Numbered from the stretch's first letter, positions 1 through 9,158 are shown. The stretch is DNA of 64,000 nt from Rhizobium sp. ICMP 5592 (GCF_009498525.1 NZ_QSNT01000001.1:248001-312000), one strand, 5' to 3'. Program-made: numbers and translations. The notes: generated from the sequence alone by a model not told the origin.

Positions 1-996
1 GGCTGCACCGACCAGCGCGGGAATACCGACGTGCCAGGTGCGTACGCCCCGCTTTGAAGCGTCGTTGCTCCAGAAGTACAGGGCCACGGCAGCCGGCAGG
101 TAGGGAATGGCGGTAATCAGCCCCTTGTCGAACACGTCGAACTTCGTGGCAAATTTCGCTTCAAAACCGGCGATGATCGTCGGCAGGAAGAAGGCGAGGG
201 CATAGAGGCCGTAGATCATTCCGAAATAGACCAGGGCAAGCAGCCAAACCCGGCCGCTCGTCAGCGCCTTGCCGACCATGCTGCCGTGCGACTTGCTGAT
301 TGCCTTTTCCTCGCTCGAAAGCTCACCGACCAGCCAGTCCTTCTCCGCCTTGGTCAACCACTTCGCGTCCTTTGGCGTGTCCGGCAGATAGAACCAGGTG
401 ATGATACCGACGACGATGGCGGGAACGGCAACGCCGAAGAACATGATGCGCCAGCCTTCGAGCCCGAACGCGCCGTGCGCCTGAATGAGGAGAGATGCGA
501 CAGGCGCTCCGATGACGGTCGTCAGCGGCTGGGCGAGATAGAACAGCGCCAGGATCTTTGCACGATGACGGGAAGGTACCCAGCCGCTTAGGAAAAGGAT
601 GGCGCCGGGAAAGAAGCCCGCCTCGGCGACACCGAGAAGAAAGCGCAGCGTGTAGAGTTCCGTTGCGCTGCTCACCCATGTGAACAGCAGCGCGACGATA
701 CCCCATGTCACCATGATACGCGCCAGCCAACGCCGCGCGCCGTATTTGTGGAGCGCCAGATTGCTTGGAATTTCGAGAACGATGTAGCCTAAGAAAAAGA
801 TCCCGGCGGCAAAGCCGAATTGCGCGGCGGTCAGGCCGAGGTCGGTCGTCATGCCATTGGGGCCAGCAAACGAGATGGCCGTCCGATCCAGAAAATTGAT
901 GAAGAACATAAGCCCGATGAAGGGCGCCAAACGCCACGAAATTTTTCTAAGGGCCGATTGCTCCGCAGGGGCAACGCCAGTTTGCACGTCACTCAT
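1..996 (-). CDS. MFS transporter, anion:cation symporter (ACS) family, 3' end missing
   Basis: The frame is open from an ATG at 996 to the left edge, giving 332 residues without a stop, so the C-terminal part lies outside the window. The N-terminus (MSDVQTGVAPAEQ) leads into a first membrane helix and the motif NFLDRTAISFA, then a helix with GYIVLEIPSNLAL. These are hallmarks of the ACS branch of the major facilitator superfamily (phthalate, tartrate, hexuronate or glucarate-type permeases). A central cytoplasmic loop (about residues 190-230) separates two helix bundles. An organic acid taken up by proton symport is the usual family substrate; the actual substrate cannot be read here. An AGGAAA stretch 8-9 bases upstream can serve as ribosome-binding site. 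Confidence 0.88.
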   Translation of the reverse strand, partial: MSDVQTGVAPAEQSALRKISWRLAPFIGLMFFINFLDRTAISFAGPNGMTTDLGLTAAQFGFAAGIFFLGYIVLEIPSNLALHKYGARRWLARIMVTWGIVALLFTWVSSATELYTLRFLLGVAEAGFFPGAILFLSGWVPSRHRAKILALFYLAQPLTTVIGAPVASLLIQAHGAFGLEGWRIMFFGVAVPAIVVGIITWFYLPDTPKDAKWLTKAEKDWLVGELSSEEKAISKSHGSMVGKALTSGRVWLLALVYFGMIYGLYALAFFLPTIIAGFEAKFATKFDVFDKGLITAIPYLPAAVALYFWSNDASKRGVRTWHVGIPALVGAA

Positions 997-1531
997 GATA
1001 TCCGATTTCCTCCCTATACGGCTTTGCCTCCCAACGATCCCCGATCGCGGCGCGTGACACAGCCTCGTTTCAGATGGTCAGTCATGGTTGCTTGGGTGCC
1101 GGCCAACGGCGACTTGCGCGCCTTCCGCATCCCGGATCTTGCGTCGAGAGATCGACAGCATGCCGCCTGTCTGCAAAGGACGCGGGAATGGCTATCTCGG
1201 TGCTACATCTGCTTCGCCAGCGACGATCGCGAGCATCAAGGATGAGTGACATTGCAGGTCAGGATCAGCCGCACTTGCCTCGACTTTTCAAGCCGCGACG
1301 CGATCCCCTCAAATCGCTAGGGAGCCGCTGCCTCTCTTATCGGCGGCACAAAAAGCATGGTCCTCATCACCCCAACCCTCCCCAATTTGAAGGAGTGATA
1401 ATTCATCTGGTATGATGAGTCAATCATCATGTCGTTATAAAAATAGTAACGAATTGCCAGGGCCTCGCCCCACACAACCCTTGACGCACCGCGTTGCCAC
1501 GGCGAGTTTGTTACGGTAATAACTTGAGTGT
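997..1531. other. Intergenic region, no credible gene
   Basis: This 535-bp stretch separates the divergent MFS gene (minus) and AraC gene (plus), so it must hold both promoters. Open frames in it give Arg/His/Pro-rich translations of no recognisable family and are treated as noise. The AT-rich part from about 1390 to 1460 contains a perfect inverted repeat, listed separately. Confidence 0.6.
1412..1430. promoter_or_regulatory. Perfect inverted repeat, possible operator
   Basis: ATGATGA and TCATCAT are perfect reverse complements separated by 5 bp, in an AT-rich patch about 100 bp before the AraC-type regulator. The spacing suits a dimeric transcription factor. It does not match the TGA-N9-TCA iron box. 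Which protein binds it is unknown; autoregulation by the adjacent AraC protein is one option, although AraC proteins more often use direct repeats. Confidence 0.35.
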
Positions 1532-2458
1532 ATGAAGAAGGATTATTGCCTGCGGCAAAGCTTAGAGCTGGGGACGATGTTTCAGCCAAGGATGCAAAAC
1601 AGGATTGGCGGCTTTTCCGTTGTCGGCGGCGTCCATCGGCGCCAATGGAACGGCATTGTCGCCGATGTCTGGAACGTCAATTGCGCGACCCGCGCCGGCG
1701 GCTATTACGTCGCCGAGGATCCGCGGCTGTTCATCCTGCTCGACCAACGCGGCTCCGGCACAAATGGCATGAGGCTCTCGCCGCGCGCCCAGAGCCGGCC
1801 ACAGGACTATGATCACGAGAGAATGTCCTACATTCCCGCCGGCATGGAGCTCTGGGCCGATCTTGCCGGCATCGATTTTGTCCGCCATCTCGATATTCAT
1901 TTCGATGCCGACATCATTGGCCGAAGGCTGATGGAGGATATAGATCCGTCGCGCCTCGATAATCCGCGCCTGCATTTTTCCGATCCACGGCTGATGGCGC
2001 TTGCCGAGCTGATCGCGGCCGAATGCGAAAATCCGGAACCGCTGCATGATCTCTACGGCGACGGCCTGATACTGTCGCTGCTGATCAATGTGCTGCAACT
2101 GCGTGGTCCACAACCGCGCCGGCGCAGCGAACTCGCCGCCTGGCAATTGCGGCGCGCGATCGATTACATCGAGGAAAATTGCCTGCGCACGATCCGACTG
2201 GAAGAACTGGCATCGCTGACCGGCCTGTCGCAATCGCATTTCAGCCATGCCTTCAAGGCCTCGACCGGCCTCCCGCCGCACCAATGGCAGACGAGGGCGC
2301 GGCTCGAGCGAGCCAAGCAGTTGCTGCTGAAAGGCGACACGCCGCTCACCAATGTCGCCGTCGAGACCGGCTTTGCCGATCAAGCGCATTTCACCCGCGT
2401 CTTCCGCAAGAGTGTCGGCACCACTCCGGCCAGCTGGAAGAGAAGCCAGATTGCCTAA
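1532..2458 (+). CDS. AraC-family transcriptional regulator
   Basis: A 308-residue protein with a variable N-terminal sensing region (about 1-195) and a C-terminal AraC/XylS double helix-turn-helix (about 205-305). In the second half EELASLTGLSQSHFSHAFK gives the first recognition helix, and VAVETGFADQAHFTRVFRK followed by GTTPASWKR is the classic family signature. It lies directly upstream of, and co-oriented with, a TonB-dependent siderophore receptor. This matches the known arrangement in which an AraC activator of the PchR/AlcR kind senses the ferric siderophore and switches on its receptor; the role is inferred from position. The ATG at 1532 is the first in frame; an internal ATG at residue 16 (1577) is an alternative start. 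Confidence 0.85.
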   Translation: MKKDYCLRQSLELGTMFQPRMQNRIGGFSVVGGVHRRQWNGIVADVWNVNCATRAGGYYVAEDPRLFILLDQRGSGTNGMRLSPRAQSRPQDYDHERMSYIPAGMELWADLAGIDFVRHLDIHFDADIIGRRLMEDIDPSRLDNPRLHFSDPRLMALAELIAAECENPEPLHDLYGDGLILSLLINVLQLRGPQPRRRSELAAWQLRRAIDYIEENCLRTIRLEELASLTGLSQSHFSHAFKASTGLPPHQWQTRARLERAKQLLLKGDTPLTNVAVETGFADQAHFTRVFRKSVGTTPASWKRSQIA

Positions 2459-2551
2459 ATGCCACACCCCCGCGGGCAATTGCTGGCATCGCGGAGAATT
2501 GCCCAAAAATATTCAATTTCCCCAGGATCAGACAAGCCGCGCCGATAAATA

Positions 2552-2566
2552 TGAGTTAATTGCTCA
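2552..2566. promoter_or_regulatory. Candidate RirA iron-responsive (IRO) box
   Basis: The sequence reads TGA, nine bases, TCA, and the symmetry extends to TGAG...CTCA. TGA-N9-TCA is the published core of the operator of RirA, the Fe-S iron repressor of Rhizobium and Agrobacterium. It sits 57 bp before the ATG chosen for the siderophore receptor, where a repressor would block transcription in iron-replete cells. It also overlaps a TTG at 2560 that could otherwise be taken as the receptor start, which argues for the downstream ATG. Confidence 0.55.
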
Positions 2567-2622
2567 TCTTATTTGAGGGGCTGGCCACTTGGTTGGGCCG
2601 ACAGGGCGCGAAGTTGGGACTG

Positions 2623-4815
2623 ATGACGGACATGCAGGGATTGAGCAAAGACGTATCGATATGGCGGCTGATGGCGGGCTTGGCCATTGCGACGATACTA
2701 TCCAGCACGCAGCTTATGGCGCAGGAGAGCCCGACGGTATTGCAGCCGCTGGTCATCCAGGGCGGCGAGAAAGACAGCGAAAAAAACGGCACCGCCCCGG
2801 TCAAGGGCTATGTCGCCACCAAGACGACAGCCGGTTCGAAATCCGACACGCCGATCACCGAGGTGCCGCAATCGGTCTCTGTCATTGGCCGGCAGGAAAT
2901 GCAGGATCGCGGCATCACCAACAAGGTCGACGAGGCGCTGCGCTACACGCCGGGCGTCACCACGCAGCCTTTCGGCAATGACGGCGACACCGACTGGTTT
3001 TACATTCGCGGCTTCGACGCTACCCAGACCGGCGTCTTCATGAACGGCCTGACGCTCTACAGCTATGGCTTCGGCGGCTTCCAGATCGATCCCTTCATGC
3101 TTGAACGCGTGGAAGTGTTGAAAGGCCCCTCCTCCGTGCTCTATGGCGGATCCAATCCGGGCGGTCTCGTTAACATGGTGCGCAAGGAACCGACCGACGA
3201 TCCCTCCTATTACACCGAGATCGGCATCAACAATCTCGGCAACGCCTTCGTCGGCTTCGACTTTTCCGACAAGCTCTCGGCCGACGGCGTCTATCGCTAC
3301 CGGCTGACCGGCAAGATCGCCGGCGGCGATACCTATAGCGACGGCACCCACGACCTGCGCGGCTTCATCATGCCGCAGGTGACAATCTCCCCGGACGATT
3401 CCACCAAGCTCACCGTTTACGGCATGCTCAATGGCCTCGACGAGATCCATACCGGCAATGGCTTCTTCCCCTATGTCGGTACCGTCGTCGATGCGCCCTT
3501 CGGCAAGATCAAGCGCGATGCCTTCTATGGCGAACGCAGTATCGACAATCTGAAATACGCCCAGCAGATGCTCGGCTATGAATTTTCGCACGACTTCGAT
3601 GGCGGCTGGACCGTGTCGCAGAATGCGCGCTACGGCCATCTCTACAAGCGCGAGGAAGGCCCGTATCTGAACGGTTACGTGGACGGCAATCCGCTTAGCC
3701 CAGGTTATGACGATCCGAATTACATGCTGAGCCGAATCGGCTTCTTCGAGCGCTCGAAGGTGGATACTTTCTCGGTCGACACCCGTGCCGAAAACAAGGT
3801 CGACACCGGCCCCGTCAGCCATGATTTCCTGATCGGCAGCGACTACTCGATCTACCGGCTCGACCAGGTCCAGGCGTGCTGCGGCTCCAACCCGATCAGC
3901 GCCACCAACCCGGTTTACGGCACGGCGCAGGGTGCAAACTTCGTCTACCTCGATCAGGTGCTGACGCAACAGCAGCTCGGCGTCTACGCACAGGACCAGA
4001 TGCGCTTCGGCGGTGGCTGGCTCGTGACGCTCAACGGCCGCTATGACTTCGTCGACACGAATTCCGACGCAACGGTCGGCACCACCTACAGCTCGAACGA
4101 AAATGCGCCAAGCGGCCGCGCGGGCCTAGCCTACGAATTCTCCAACGGCATCACGCCCTATATCAGCGCCGGCACTTTCTTCAGGCCCCTGGTTGGTACC
4201 AGCGTCACCGGCGGCGGCCTGACACCGGAAAAGGGCGAGCAGTACGAAGCCGGCGTCAAGTACGAGCCGGACTTCATCGACGGCCTGTTCACTGCATCGG
4301 TCTTCCAGATCGACCGCAAGAACATGGCGCTGACCGACCCCGTCACCTTCTTGCAGCGGCAGATCGGCGAGGTTCGCTCACGCGGAGTCGAGTTCGAAGG
4401 CAAGGTCAATCTCGACGACAATTGGAAGCTGCTCGGCTCCTACTCCTACACGGACCTCGAAATTACCAAGGACATCGATTCCTCCGTCGTCGGCAATTCG
4501 CCCTACCTCGTGCCAAACTCCACCGCTTCTCTCTGGCTCGACTACGCCTTCACCAGCGATGCGCTTGATGGTCTCAGCATCGGCGCCGGCGTGCGCTATC
4601 AGGGCAAGTCCTGGGCAGACGAGGCCAATACCCTGCGCGTGCCTTCCGCGACACTCTTCGACGCCGGTATCCGCTACGAGAAGAAGGGCTGGGGCGCTTC
4701 GCTCAACGTCGCTAACCTTTTCGACAAGAATTATGTCGCGGGTTGCGCCGGAGAAAATGTCTGCGGCTACGGCGAGGCGCGGACCATTACCTTCAAGCTC
4801 AGCAAGAAGTGGTAA
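2623..4815 (+). CDS. TonB-dependent siderophore receptor
   Basis: Outer-membrane gated porin of about 730 residues for ferric-siderophore uptake, energised by TonB-ExbBD. A signal peptide (hydrophobic MAGLAIATILSS, cut near MAQES) is followed by a TonB-box-like stretch (LQPLVIQG). The plug domain begins at TPITEVPQSVSVIGRQEM and includes LRYTPGVTTQPFG, FYIRGFD and ERVEVLKGPSSVLYGGSNPGG. This wording is typical of the hydroxamate FhuA/FoxA/FpvA branch. The C-terminal beta-barrel ends in ARTITFKLSKKW, with the terminal aromatic residue expected of barrel proteins. The frame is open from a TTG at 2560, but the ATG at 2623 is preferred because the signal peptide then has normal length and an iron box covers the TTG. 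The siderophore itself is not identifiable. Confidence 0.93.
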   Translation: MTDMQGLSKDVSIWRLMAGLAIATILSSTQLMAQESPTVLQPLVIQGGEKDSEKNGTAPVKGYVATKTTAGSKSDTPITEVPQSVSVIGRQEMQDRGITNKVDEALRYTPGVTTQPFGNDGDTDWFYIRGFDATQTGVFMNGLTLYSYGFGGFQIDPFMLERVEVLKGPSSVLYGGSNPGGLVNMVRKEPTDDPSYYTEIGINNLGNAFVGFDFSDKLSADGVYRYRLTGKIAGGDTYSDGTHDLRGFIMPQVTISPDDSTKLTVYGMLNGLDEIHTGNGFFPYVGTVVDAPFGKIKRDAFYGERSIDNLKYAQQMLGYEFSHDFDGGWTVSQNARYGHLYKREEGPYLNGYVDGNPLSPGYDDPNYMLSRIGFFERSKVDTFSVDTRAENKVDTGPVSHDFLIGSDYSIYRLDQVQACCGSNPISATNPVYGTAQGANFVYLDQVLTQQQLGVYAQDQMRFGGGWLVTLNGRYDFVDTNSDATVGTTYSSNENAPSGRAGLAYEFSNGITPYISAGTFFRPLVGTSVTGGGLTPEKGEQYEAGVKYEPDFIDGLFTASVFQIDRKNMALTDPVTFLQRQIGEVRSRGVEFEGKVNLDDNWKLLGSYSYTDLEITKDIDSSVVGNSPYLVPNSTASLWLDYAFTSDALDGLSIGAGVRYQGKSWADEANTLRVPSATLFDAGIRYEKKGWGASLNVANLFDKNYVAGCAGENVCGYGEARTITFKLSKKW

Positions 4816-4860
4816 GTGGAGAATAAAAGTATACTTTAGCTCTCGACTATGGCAGAGAAT

Positions 4861-4886
4861 CGAGGATCGCCTGATGGCGATCCTCG
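4861..4886. terminator. Strong hairpin between receptor and reductase genes
   Basis: An 11-bp perfect stem (CGAGGATCGCC / GGCGATCCTCG) with a TGAT loop lies 45 bp after the receptor stop and 43 bp before the next start. There is no run of T after it, so it may slow transcription or protect the receptor mRNA 3' end rather than terminate fully, making the receptor more abundant than the reductase. Confidence 0.55.
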
Positions 4887-4929
4887 GCCTCGTTTGAAAC
4901 GCGGAGGCGACGCAAAAGGAGGCTACCCA

Positions 4930-5979
4930 ATGATGCATGCGAGAGATTTCACCGCCTCGGGCGTCGCCACCCATGCCGATGCCGGGCGCCTGCTCGATCA
5001 ACTCTGCGAGCACCTGGCAGAGCATGTGACCGTGACGCGAAGTGCTGAAGGAGCGCGGCTGGAAACCGTCATCGGCAGTGCCGACATCGCCGTGTCGCAA
5101 AACCGCCTCGACATCAAGCTGCGCTGCCCAACCGCTTCCAAGCTGTTCACGGTCCGCAGCATGGTCGCCGAACGGCTCTTTGCATCATCCGGTGATACGC
5201 TCGACCTCACCTGGGCCGACGGGCCACAGGCCGCCGTCATTCCTGATTTCCGCGAGATCACCGTTGTCCGTGCGAGCAACATCACCCCGCATATGCGCCG
5301 CGTGACCGTCAAAACCGAGGACGCCAAACACTTCATTGAGGGCGGCCTGCATGTGCGCCTGCTGATCCCGCCGAAGGGCCGTACGCCTGTCTGGCCGCAT
5401 ACGGAACCGGACGGTCGCATTCACTGGCCTCGGGGCGAAGATGCACTGACCATCCGCGCCTACACGATCCGCAACATCGATCTTGCCAAGGGGGAGATGG
5501 ATATCGATTTCGTGCTGCATGATGGCGACAATGTTCCCGGCGCATCATGGGCGTTGAACGCCCGTCCAGAGGACCGAGCCGGCCTCATCGGTCCTGGTGG
5601 CGGTGGCGTGCCCGCTGCCCGGAAGCTCATCCTCGCCGGCGACGAAACCGCCCTGCCCGCCATTGCCCGCATTGCGGCCACTGTGCCCCCGGAAGCCGAA
5701 CTGCGGATTTTCCTGGAAGTCGCAGACAGGGACGAGGAACAATCACTGCCGTCCGCCGCATCACTGGATATCACCTGGCTTCATCGCAACCAGGCAGCCG
5801 CGGGAACCAGCGGCGTGCTGGAACGTATCCTGCGTGATCTCGCACCCACCTCCGATCCCGAAACATTCGTCTGGGTCGCCTGCGAACAGACCGAAGCCCG
5901 AGCCATCCGCAACTTCATGAAAACCGAAATGGCCGCCGACCGCACCCGCTTCAGCGTCGCCGCCTATTGGCAGCGGTGA
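4930..5979 (+). CDS. Siderophore-interacting protein (ferric-siderophore reductase) with N-terminal DUF2218 domain
   Basis: About 349 residues. The first 95 or so resemble DUF2218, a small domain often fused to this family. The rest is a siderophore-interacting (ViuB/SIP) FAD-binding reductase: an FAD-binding barrel with RAYTIRN, the [18 protein letters not shown] segment and the GPGGG loop, then an NAD(P)H-binding part with [16 protein letters not shown] and a C-terminal [17 protein letters not shown]. It would reduce Fe3+-siderophore in the cytoplasm to release iron, completing the receptor module. The start is placed at 4930 because AAGGAGG lies 7 bases upstream; ATG 4933 is equally possible. 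An upstream ATG at 4849 in the same frame would read through the hairpin and is unlikely. Confidence 0.9.
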   Translation: MMHARDFTASGVATHADAGRLLDQLCEHLAEHVTVTRSAEGARLETVIGSADIAVSQNRLDIKLRCPTASKLFTVRSMVAERLFASSGDTLDLTWADGPQAAVIPDFREITVVRASNITPHMRRVTVKTEDAKHFIEGGLHVRLLIPPKGRTPVWPHTEPDGRIHWPRGEDALTIRAYTIRNIDLAKGEMDIDFVLHDGDNVPGASWALNARPEDRAGLIGPGGGGVPAARKLILAGDETALPAIARIAATVPPEAELRIFLEVADRDEEQSLPSAASLDITWLHRNQAAAGTSGVLERILRDLAPTSDPETFVWVACEQTEARAIRNFMKTEMAADRTRFSVAAYWQR

Positions 5980-6224
5980 GTGCAAAGGTCGCCATCCCGC
6001 CGGCCTGAATTTCGGAGACTGCCTGTCCTATGCCTGCGCTGCGCATGTCCGTGCGACCATTTTGTTCAAGGGCAAGGATTTCGGCCAGACGGACCTTCCG
6101 CTCGCATAATTCAGCACGCCCATTTTACCGTTGCTTGCGGCAGCTTCCAGGGCCGATCACCGCTTGGTCGTCCCATCATCCTCCCCTTTTGGCGGCCTCG
6201 CCCAAAAGGAAGTTCTCCCACGAA

Positions 6225-6253
6225 CTTACAATCGCAAGACGGCATTCCTATAT
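6225..6253 (+). promoter_or_regulatory. Probable sigma-70 promoter of the Tim44-domain gene
   Basis: CTTACA (6225-6230) and CTATAT (6248-6253) are separated by exactly 17 bp, close to the rhizobial housekeeping pattern CTTGAC-N17-CTATAT. Transcription would start near 6260 and leave about 35 bases before the ATG at 6294, with an AGGAG ribosome-binding site. The remaining 5980-6224 stretch upstream holds nothing I recognise. Confidence 0.5.
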
Positions 6254-6293
6254 AGGCGGAAAGTCGTCTTTCTGCCCAAGGACAGGAGAAATA

Positions 6294-7289
6294 ATGTTCC
6301 GCGCAATTCCACGTTTCGCTCAGGTCGCAGCCATCGTCGTCCTCGCCGCCGCCACATCCATTGTGAGCTTTGACGATGCCGACGCACGTCGCGCCGGCTC
6401 CAGCGGGTTTGGCAGCCGTGGAACGCGAACCTTCGACACACCGGCCGTAACCCGGACAGCTCCGACGCAGGCCGCTCCGATCGAACGGACGATGACGCCC
6501 CAGCCGCAGACCGCAACGCCGTCAATGGCCGGTGCCGCCACTGCGCAGCCGCGTCGTGGCCTCTTTGGTGGCTTCGGCGGGTCGATGATCGGCGGATTGA
6601 TCGCCGGCGGTCTTCTCGGCATGCTGATCGGCCATGGTTTTGGCGGCGGTTTCGGCTTCCTCGGCCTGCTGCTGCAAGCCGCGCTGATCTTCTTTGCCAT
6701 CCGCTTCGCCATGCGGTTTTTCGCAAACCGCCAGCAACCGCAATATGCACCTTCCGGAGCAAATGCGTCGTTCAATATGAACGCATCCAAGCCCTCCTCC
6801 TTCCCCATCCCGCCGATCGGCGGTGGGGTAGCCGGTAGCGCGCAGAAAAAGCCGGCTCAAGCCAATGACGAGATCGGGTTGCAGCAAGCCGATCTCGACC
6901 GCTTCGAAAAGCTACTGACCGAGGTCCAATCGGCCTACGGGTCCGAGGATTATGCCACCCTGCGCCGGCTGACCACGCCGGAGGCGATGTCCTATCTCGC
7001 CGAGGAGCTTGGCGAGAACGCCACCAAGGGCGTCCGCAACAGCGTCACCGACGTTCGCCTGCTGCAGGGCGACATTGCCGAGTCATGGCGCGAGGACAAT
7101 GCCGAATACGCCACCCTGGCGATGCGCTATTCGAGCGTCGACGCCTTGCTCGATCGCAAAACCGGTCGTCTTGTCGACGGCGACGACCGCAATGCATCGG
7201 AAACCACCGAGATCTGGACCTTTATGCGCAAGCCCGGTTCGGACTGGATTCTTTCCGCTATCCAGGGAACGGAAGTTCGCCACGCTTGA
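6294..7289 (+). CDS. Tim44-like domain membrane protein
   Basis: 331 residues, membrane-anchored. An N-terminal hydrophobic stretch (about 8-24, a signal or anchor) is followed by a low-complexity Ser/Thr/Pro/Ala region. Next come glycine-rich membrane segments (GGFGGSMIGGLIAGGLLGMLIG and FGFLGLLLQAALIFFAIRFAMRFF, about 88-145) and a soluble C-terminal Tim44-like domain from about residue 195 (DLDRFEKLLTEVQSAYGSEDYATLRRLTTPEAM to the ETTEIWTFMRKPGSDWILSAIQG end). Alphaproteobacterial proteins of this architecture are predicted import-related or lipoprotein-like factors without settled function. AGGAG at the right distance sets the start at 6294; the frame is open further upstream but without a good initiation site. 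Confidence 0.85.
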   Translation: MFRAIPRFAQVAAIVVLAAATSIVSFDDADARRAGSSGFGSRGTRTFDTPAVTRTAPTQAAPIERTMTPQPQTATPSMAGAATAQPRRGLFGGFGGSMIGGLIAGGLLGMLIGHGFGGGFGFLGLLLQAALIFFAIRFAMRFFANRQQPQYAPSGANASFNMNASKPSSFPIPPIGGGVAGSAQKKPAQANDEIGLQQADLDRFEKLLTEVQSAYGSEDYATLRRLTTPEAMSYLAEELGENATKGVRNSVTDVRLLQGDIAESWREDNAEYATLAMRYSSVDALLDRKTGRLVDGDDRNASETTEIWTFMRKPGSDWILSAIQGTEVRHA

Positions 7290-7561
7290 GCCAGCCTTCC
7301 GACTGGTCAGAATATCCGCAAAGTATGCCGGGATACGCACTCCCGGCAATTGCCTTGCGAACAGAAGGAAAGCTGACACTGTAACGTTAACCGCGCGTCG
7401 GTGGCTCGCTATTCCATCGCATCAACGCGCTTTCCCGCAAAAATCGTAACCTTTATGTTCTCAAATCACTGCGGAAGAGACGAAGTATCATTGCCAAGTC
7501 CTCCGCTCTGAGCGTATGGATCTCTCCGAACAAATGAACATGGTTATATCAGGGGAAAAGC

Positions 7562-7807
7562 TTGCAAGTCCTTGTTAGAGACAACAATGTCGATCAGGCG
7601 CTACGCTTTCTGAAGAAGAAGTTGCAGCAAGAGGGTGTTTTCCGGGAAATGCGGCTTCGCGAGTCCTATGAAAAGCCTTCCGAAAAGCGCGCTCGCGAGA
7701 AGGCCGAGGGGATCCGCCGTACGCGGAAGCTCGCACAAAAGAAACTGAACCGCGAGCTCGGCATCAGTACCGCCAAAAAGCCCAAGACGGCTTCCCGCTC
7801 CAAATAG
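7562..7807 (+). CDS. rpsU: 30S ribosomal protein S21
   Basis: An 81-residue, strongly basic protein starting [20 protein letters not shown] with the S21 core [27 protein letters not shown]21 joins the small subunit near the anti-Shine-Dalgarno end of 16S rRNA and affects initiation. The start codon is TTG, supported by AGGGG 6 bases upstream and by the match of the N-terminus to S21 proteins. Rhizobia commonly carry more than one S21 gene. The Lys/Ser-rich tail ([15 protein letters not shown]) and the setting far from other ribosomal genes suggest this is an accessory copy. Confidence 0.93.
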   Translation: MQVLVRDNNVDQALRFLKKKLQQEGVFREMRLRESYEKPSEKRAREKAEGIRRTRKLAQKKLNRELGISTAKKPKTASRSK

Positions 7808-7870
7808 CCATCATCTGCTCTCCACCCAAAGCGTCCTCAGTTTCGAATTTACATCGAAGCGGATTAACTA

Positions 7871-7899
7871 ATGAGGAGCGACAGGCTTCCGCTCCTCAT
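7871..7899. terminator. Hairpin downstream of rpsU
   Basis: ATGAGGAGCG and CGCTCCTCAT form a 10-bp perfect stem with a 9-base loop, 63 bp after the S21 stop. No T-run follows in either direction. It lies between rpsU (plus) and a decayed minus-strand gene, so it could act on both strands as a transcript 3' end. Confidence 0.5.
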
Positions 7900-7946
7900 G
7901 GTTCAATCCGGCGCCTTCCGGAGAAAATGAGTCCGTCGGCTGGCAG

Positions 7947-8264
7947 TCAAGCAGACCCGGCCGACGACAGCTCGATCGGCAGAGATCGACGTCGCCAAGC
8001 CTGAGACCGGCAGGGCGACGAGCGTCTCCTCAACTGATCCCTGCAGTCCAACTCATCCAGCGACATCGTTGGCAGATCGAACGTTTCGTCGGTTCTGACA
8101 CAGCGGTGGCCACCCATTCGACCGGGAGCGTTCAGGCCTTTCGCGTCCACATGCAGGCGTTCGTTGACGAGGTTCGATTTGATGTGCAGCGCCAGCACTT
8201 CTCCGATGACGATCTCCCGCGAGCTGCCGACCTGCAAGGTCACATAGCGACGCCGCCGCTTTCC
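7947..8264 (-). pseudogene. Remnant of a flavin reductase-like / FMN-binding protein gene
   Basis: On the minus strand the reading RRRRYVTLQVGSSREIVIGEV continues through LHIKSNLVNERLHVD, GRMGGHRCVRTDETFDLPTMSLDE. This is the C-terminal half of the flavin reductase-like (FMN-binding split barrel) family, where GRMGG and the RTDxFDLPxMS tail are recurrent. The N-terminal half, including the start, is missing, and after LDELDCRDQ the frame runs into a non-homologous Arg/Ser-rich tail. I call it a truncated, decaying copy. A GTG at 8243 could open a short frame, but there is no evidence it is expressed. Confidence 0.55.
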
Positions 8265-8364
8265 TGAAGCGGCTTCCGGCGAGAGGCCGGCGTTCGCGGC
8301 TGATCACAAATCCTGAAGATTGCGATTCCAATCAACAAGGAGCCCGTATTCTCCCATCTGACAC

Positions 8365-8796
8365 TCAGTCGATGATTTTGGGAGAGGTCCGCTCGATGCG
8401 AACATCGAGACGGATGACGCGAGTTCCGAAGATGTCGGGGCCGGTTAACGTCTCGAACACAGGCACGAAGACCGGGCGAACGATAGTCAGTTTCGTCGCA
8501 AAGGCCTCGATACCGTCGCTGACACTCGCCATCTCGCCACGTTCATCAGCCCCGACGATAAGAAGATTGCCGGCAAACGGCGAGCCGTGGCCTTTCAAGT
8601 CCGTTACGCTGTGAACCCCGTCGGTCATGCTATTTGCACCGACATAGAGGCGATGAGAGCGTTCGATGCGAACGATTTCGACCTCACGGCATCCGATCAA
8701 TTTGCAGATATGCGTAAGCTGATCTCCTGCGGGAATCATCACTGCCCGGATCGTTTCGGCAGCTGCGTTCAGAAGGTAGGCTTTGACTTCAGACAT
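8365..8796 (-). CDS. Conserved hypothetical protein, possibly DUF3846-like
   Basis: 143 residues from ATG 8796 (MSEVKAYLLNAAAETIRAV). It has no signal peptide or membrane segment. The body contains CREVEIVRIERSHRLYVG and a short loop ending GSPFAGNLLIVGADERGE, a layout seen in small proteins grouped as DUF3846, but this is only a resemblance. The C-terminus (RVIRLDVRIERTSPKIID) is a predicted strand pair. The frame stays open upstream to 8928, but the added residues are low-quality sequence. Function unknown; neighbours are a pseudogene and a LysR gene, and nothing suggests an operon. Confidence 0.5.
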   Translation of the reverse strand: MSEVKAYLLNAAAETIRAVMIPAGDQLTHICKLIGCREVEIVRIERSHRLYVGANSMTDGVHSVTDLKGHGSPFAGNLLIVGADERGEMASVSDGIEAFATKLTIVRPVFVPVFETLTGPDIFGTRVIRLDVRIERTSPKIID

Positions 8797-9158
8797 AATG
8801 ATTTTAGTTCGCCAACCGTGATCTCGGTCTGAAAGGTTTGTGGGAGCCTCTGGAGGCGTGCTTGTCGCCTTATCGCCCCGAGCATTAGAACCAAAAAATA
8901 CTGCCTCCATAGACATGGGTTGGCACAACTTTTACAAGCACTAAAATTCGTCCGGTGCGTTTCCTTTTCTTCAACGGGGAAGGCTTCGTTGTCATCTTAT
9001 GGTTGAGTATGCGAGCGGCGATACCCGAATACTCCGGAGCTGCATTTGATGTGGGAACACTTCGCAAGGATGCGCGGGATCTAACCAACAGCATAAAACT
9101 CAATGCCAAGCTACCTGGAACACAAGAGCTCATTATGGCGCGATGGCTGAAATTGCAG
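8797..9158. other. Intergenic region, nothing recognised
   Basis: This stretch holds the upstream region of the minus-strand unknown gene and the 3' flank of the LysR gene. Two overlapping frames on opposite strands (8955-9188 and 8885-9133) lack family resemblance and good initiation sites. Confidence 0.4.

Noticed and set aside
2560..2622. TTG start extending the TonB receptor by 21 residues
   Set aside because: It lies within the putative iron box and would bury the signal peptide behind an atypical N-terminus.
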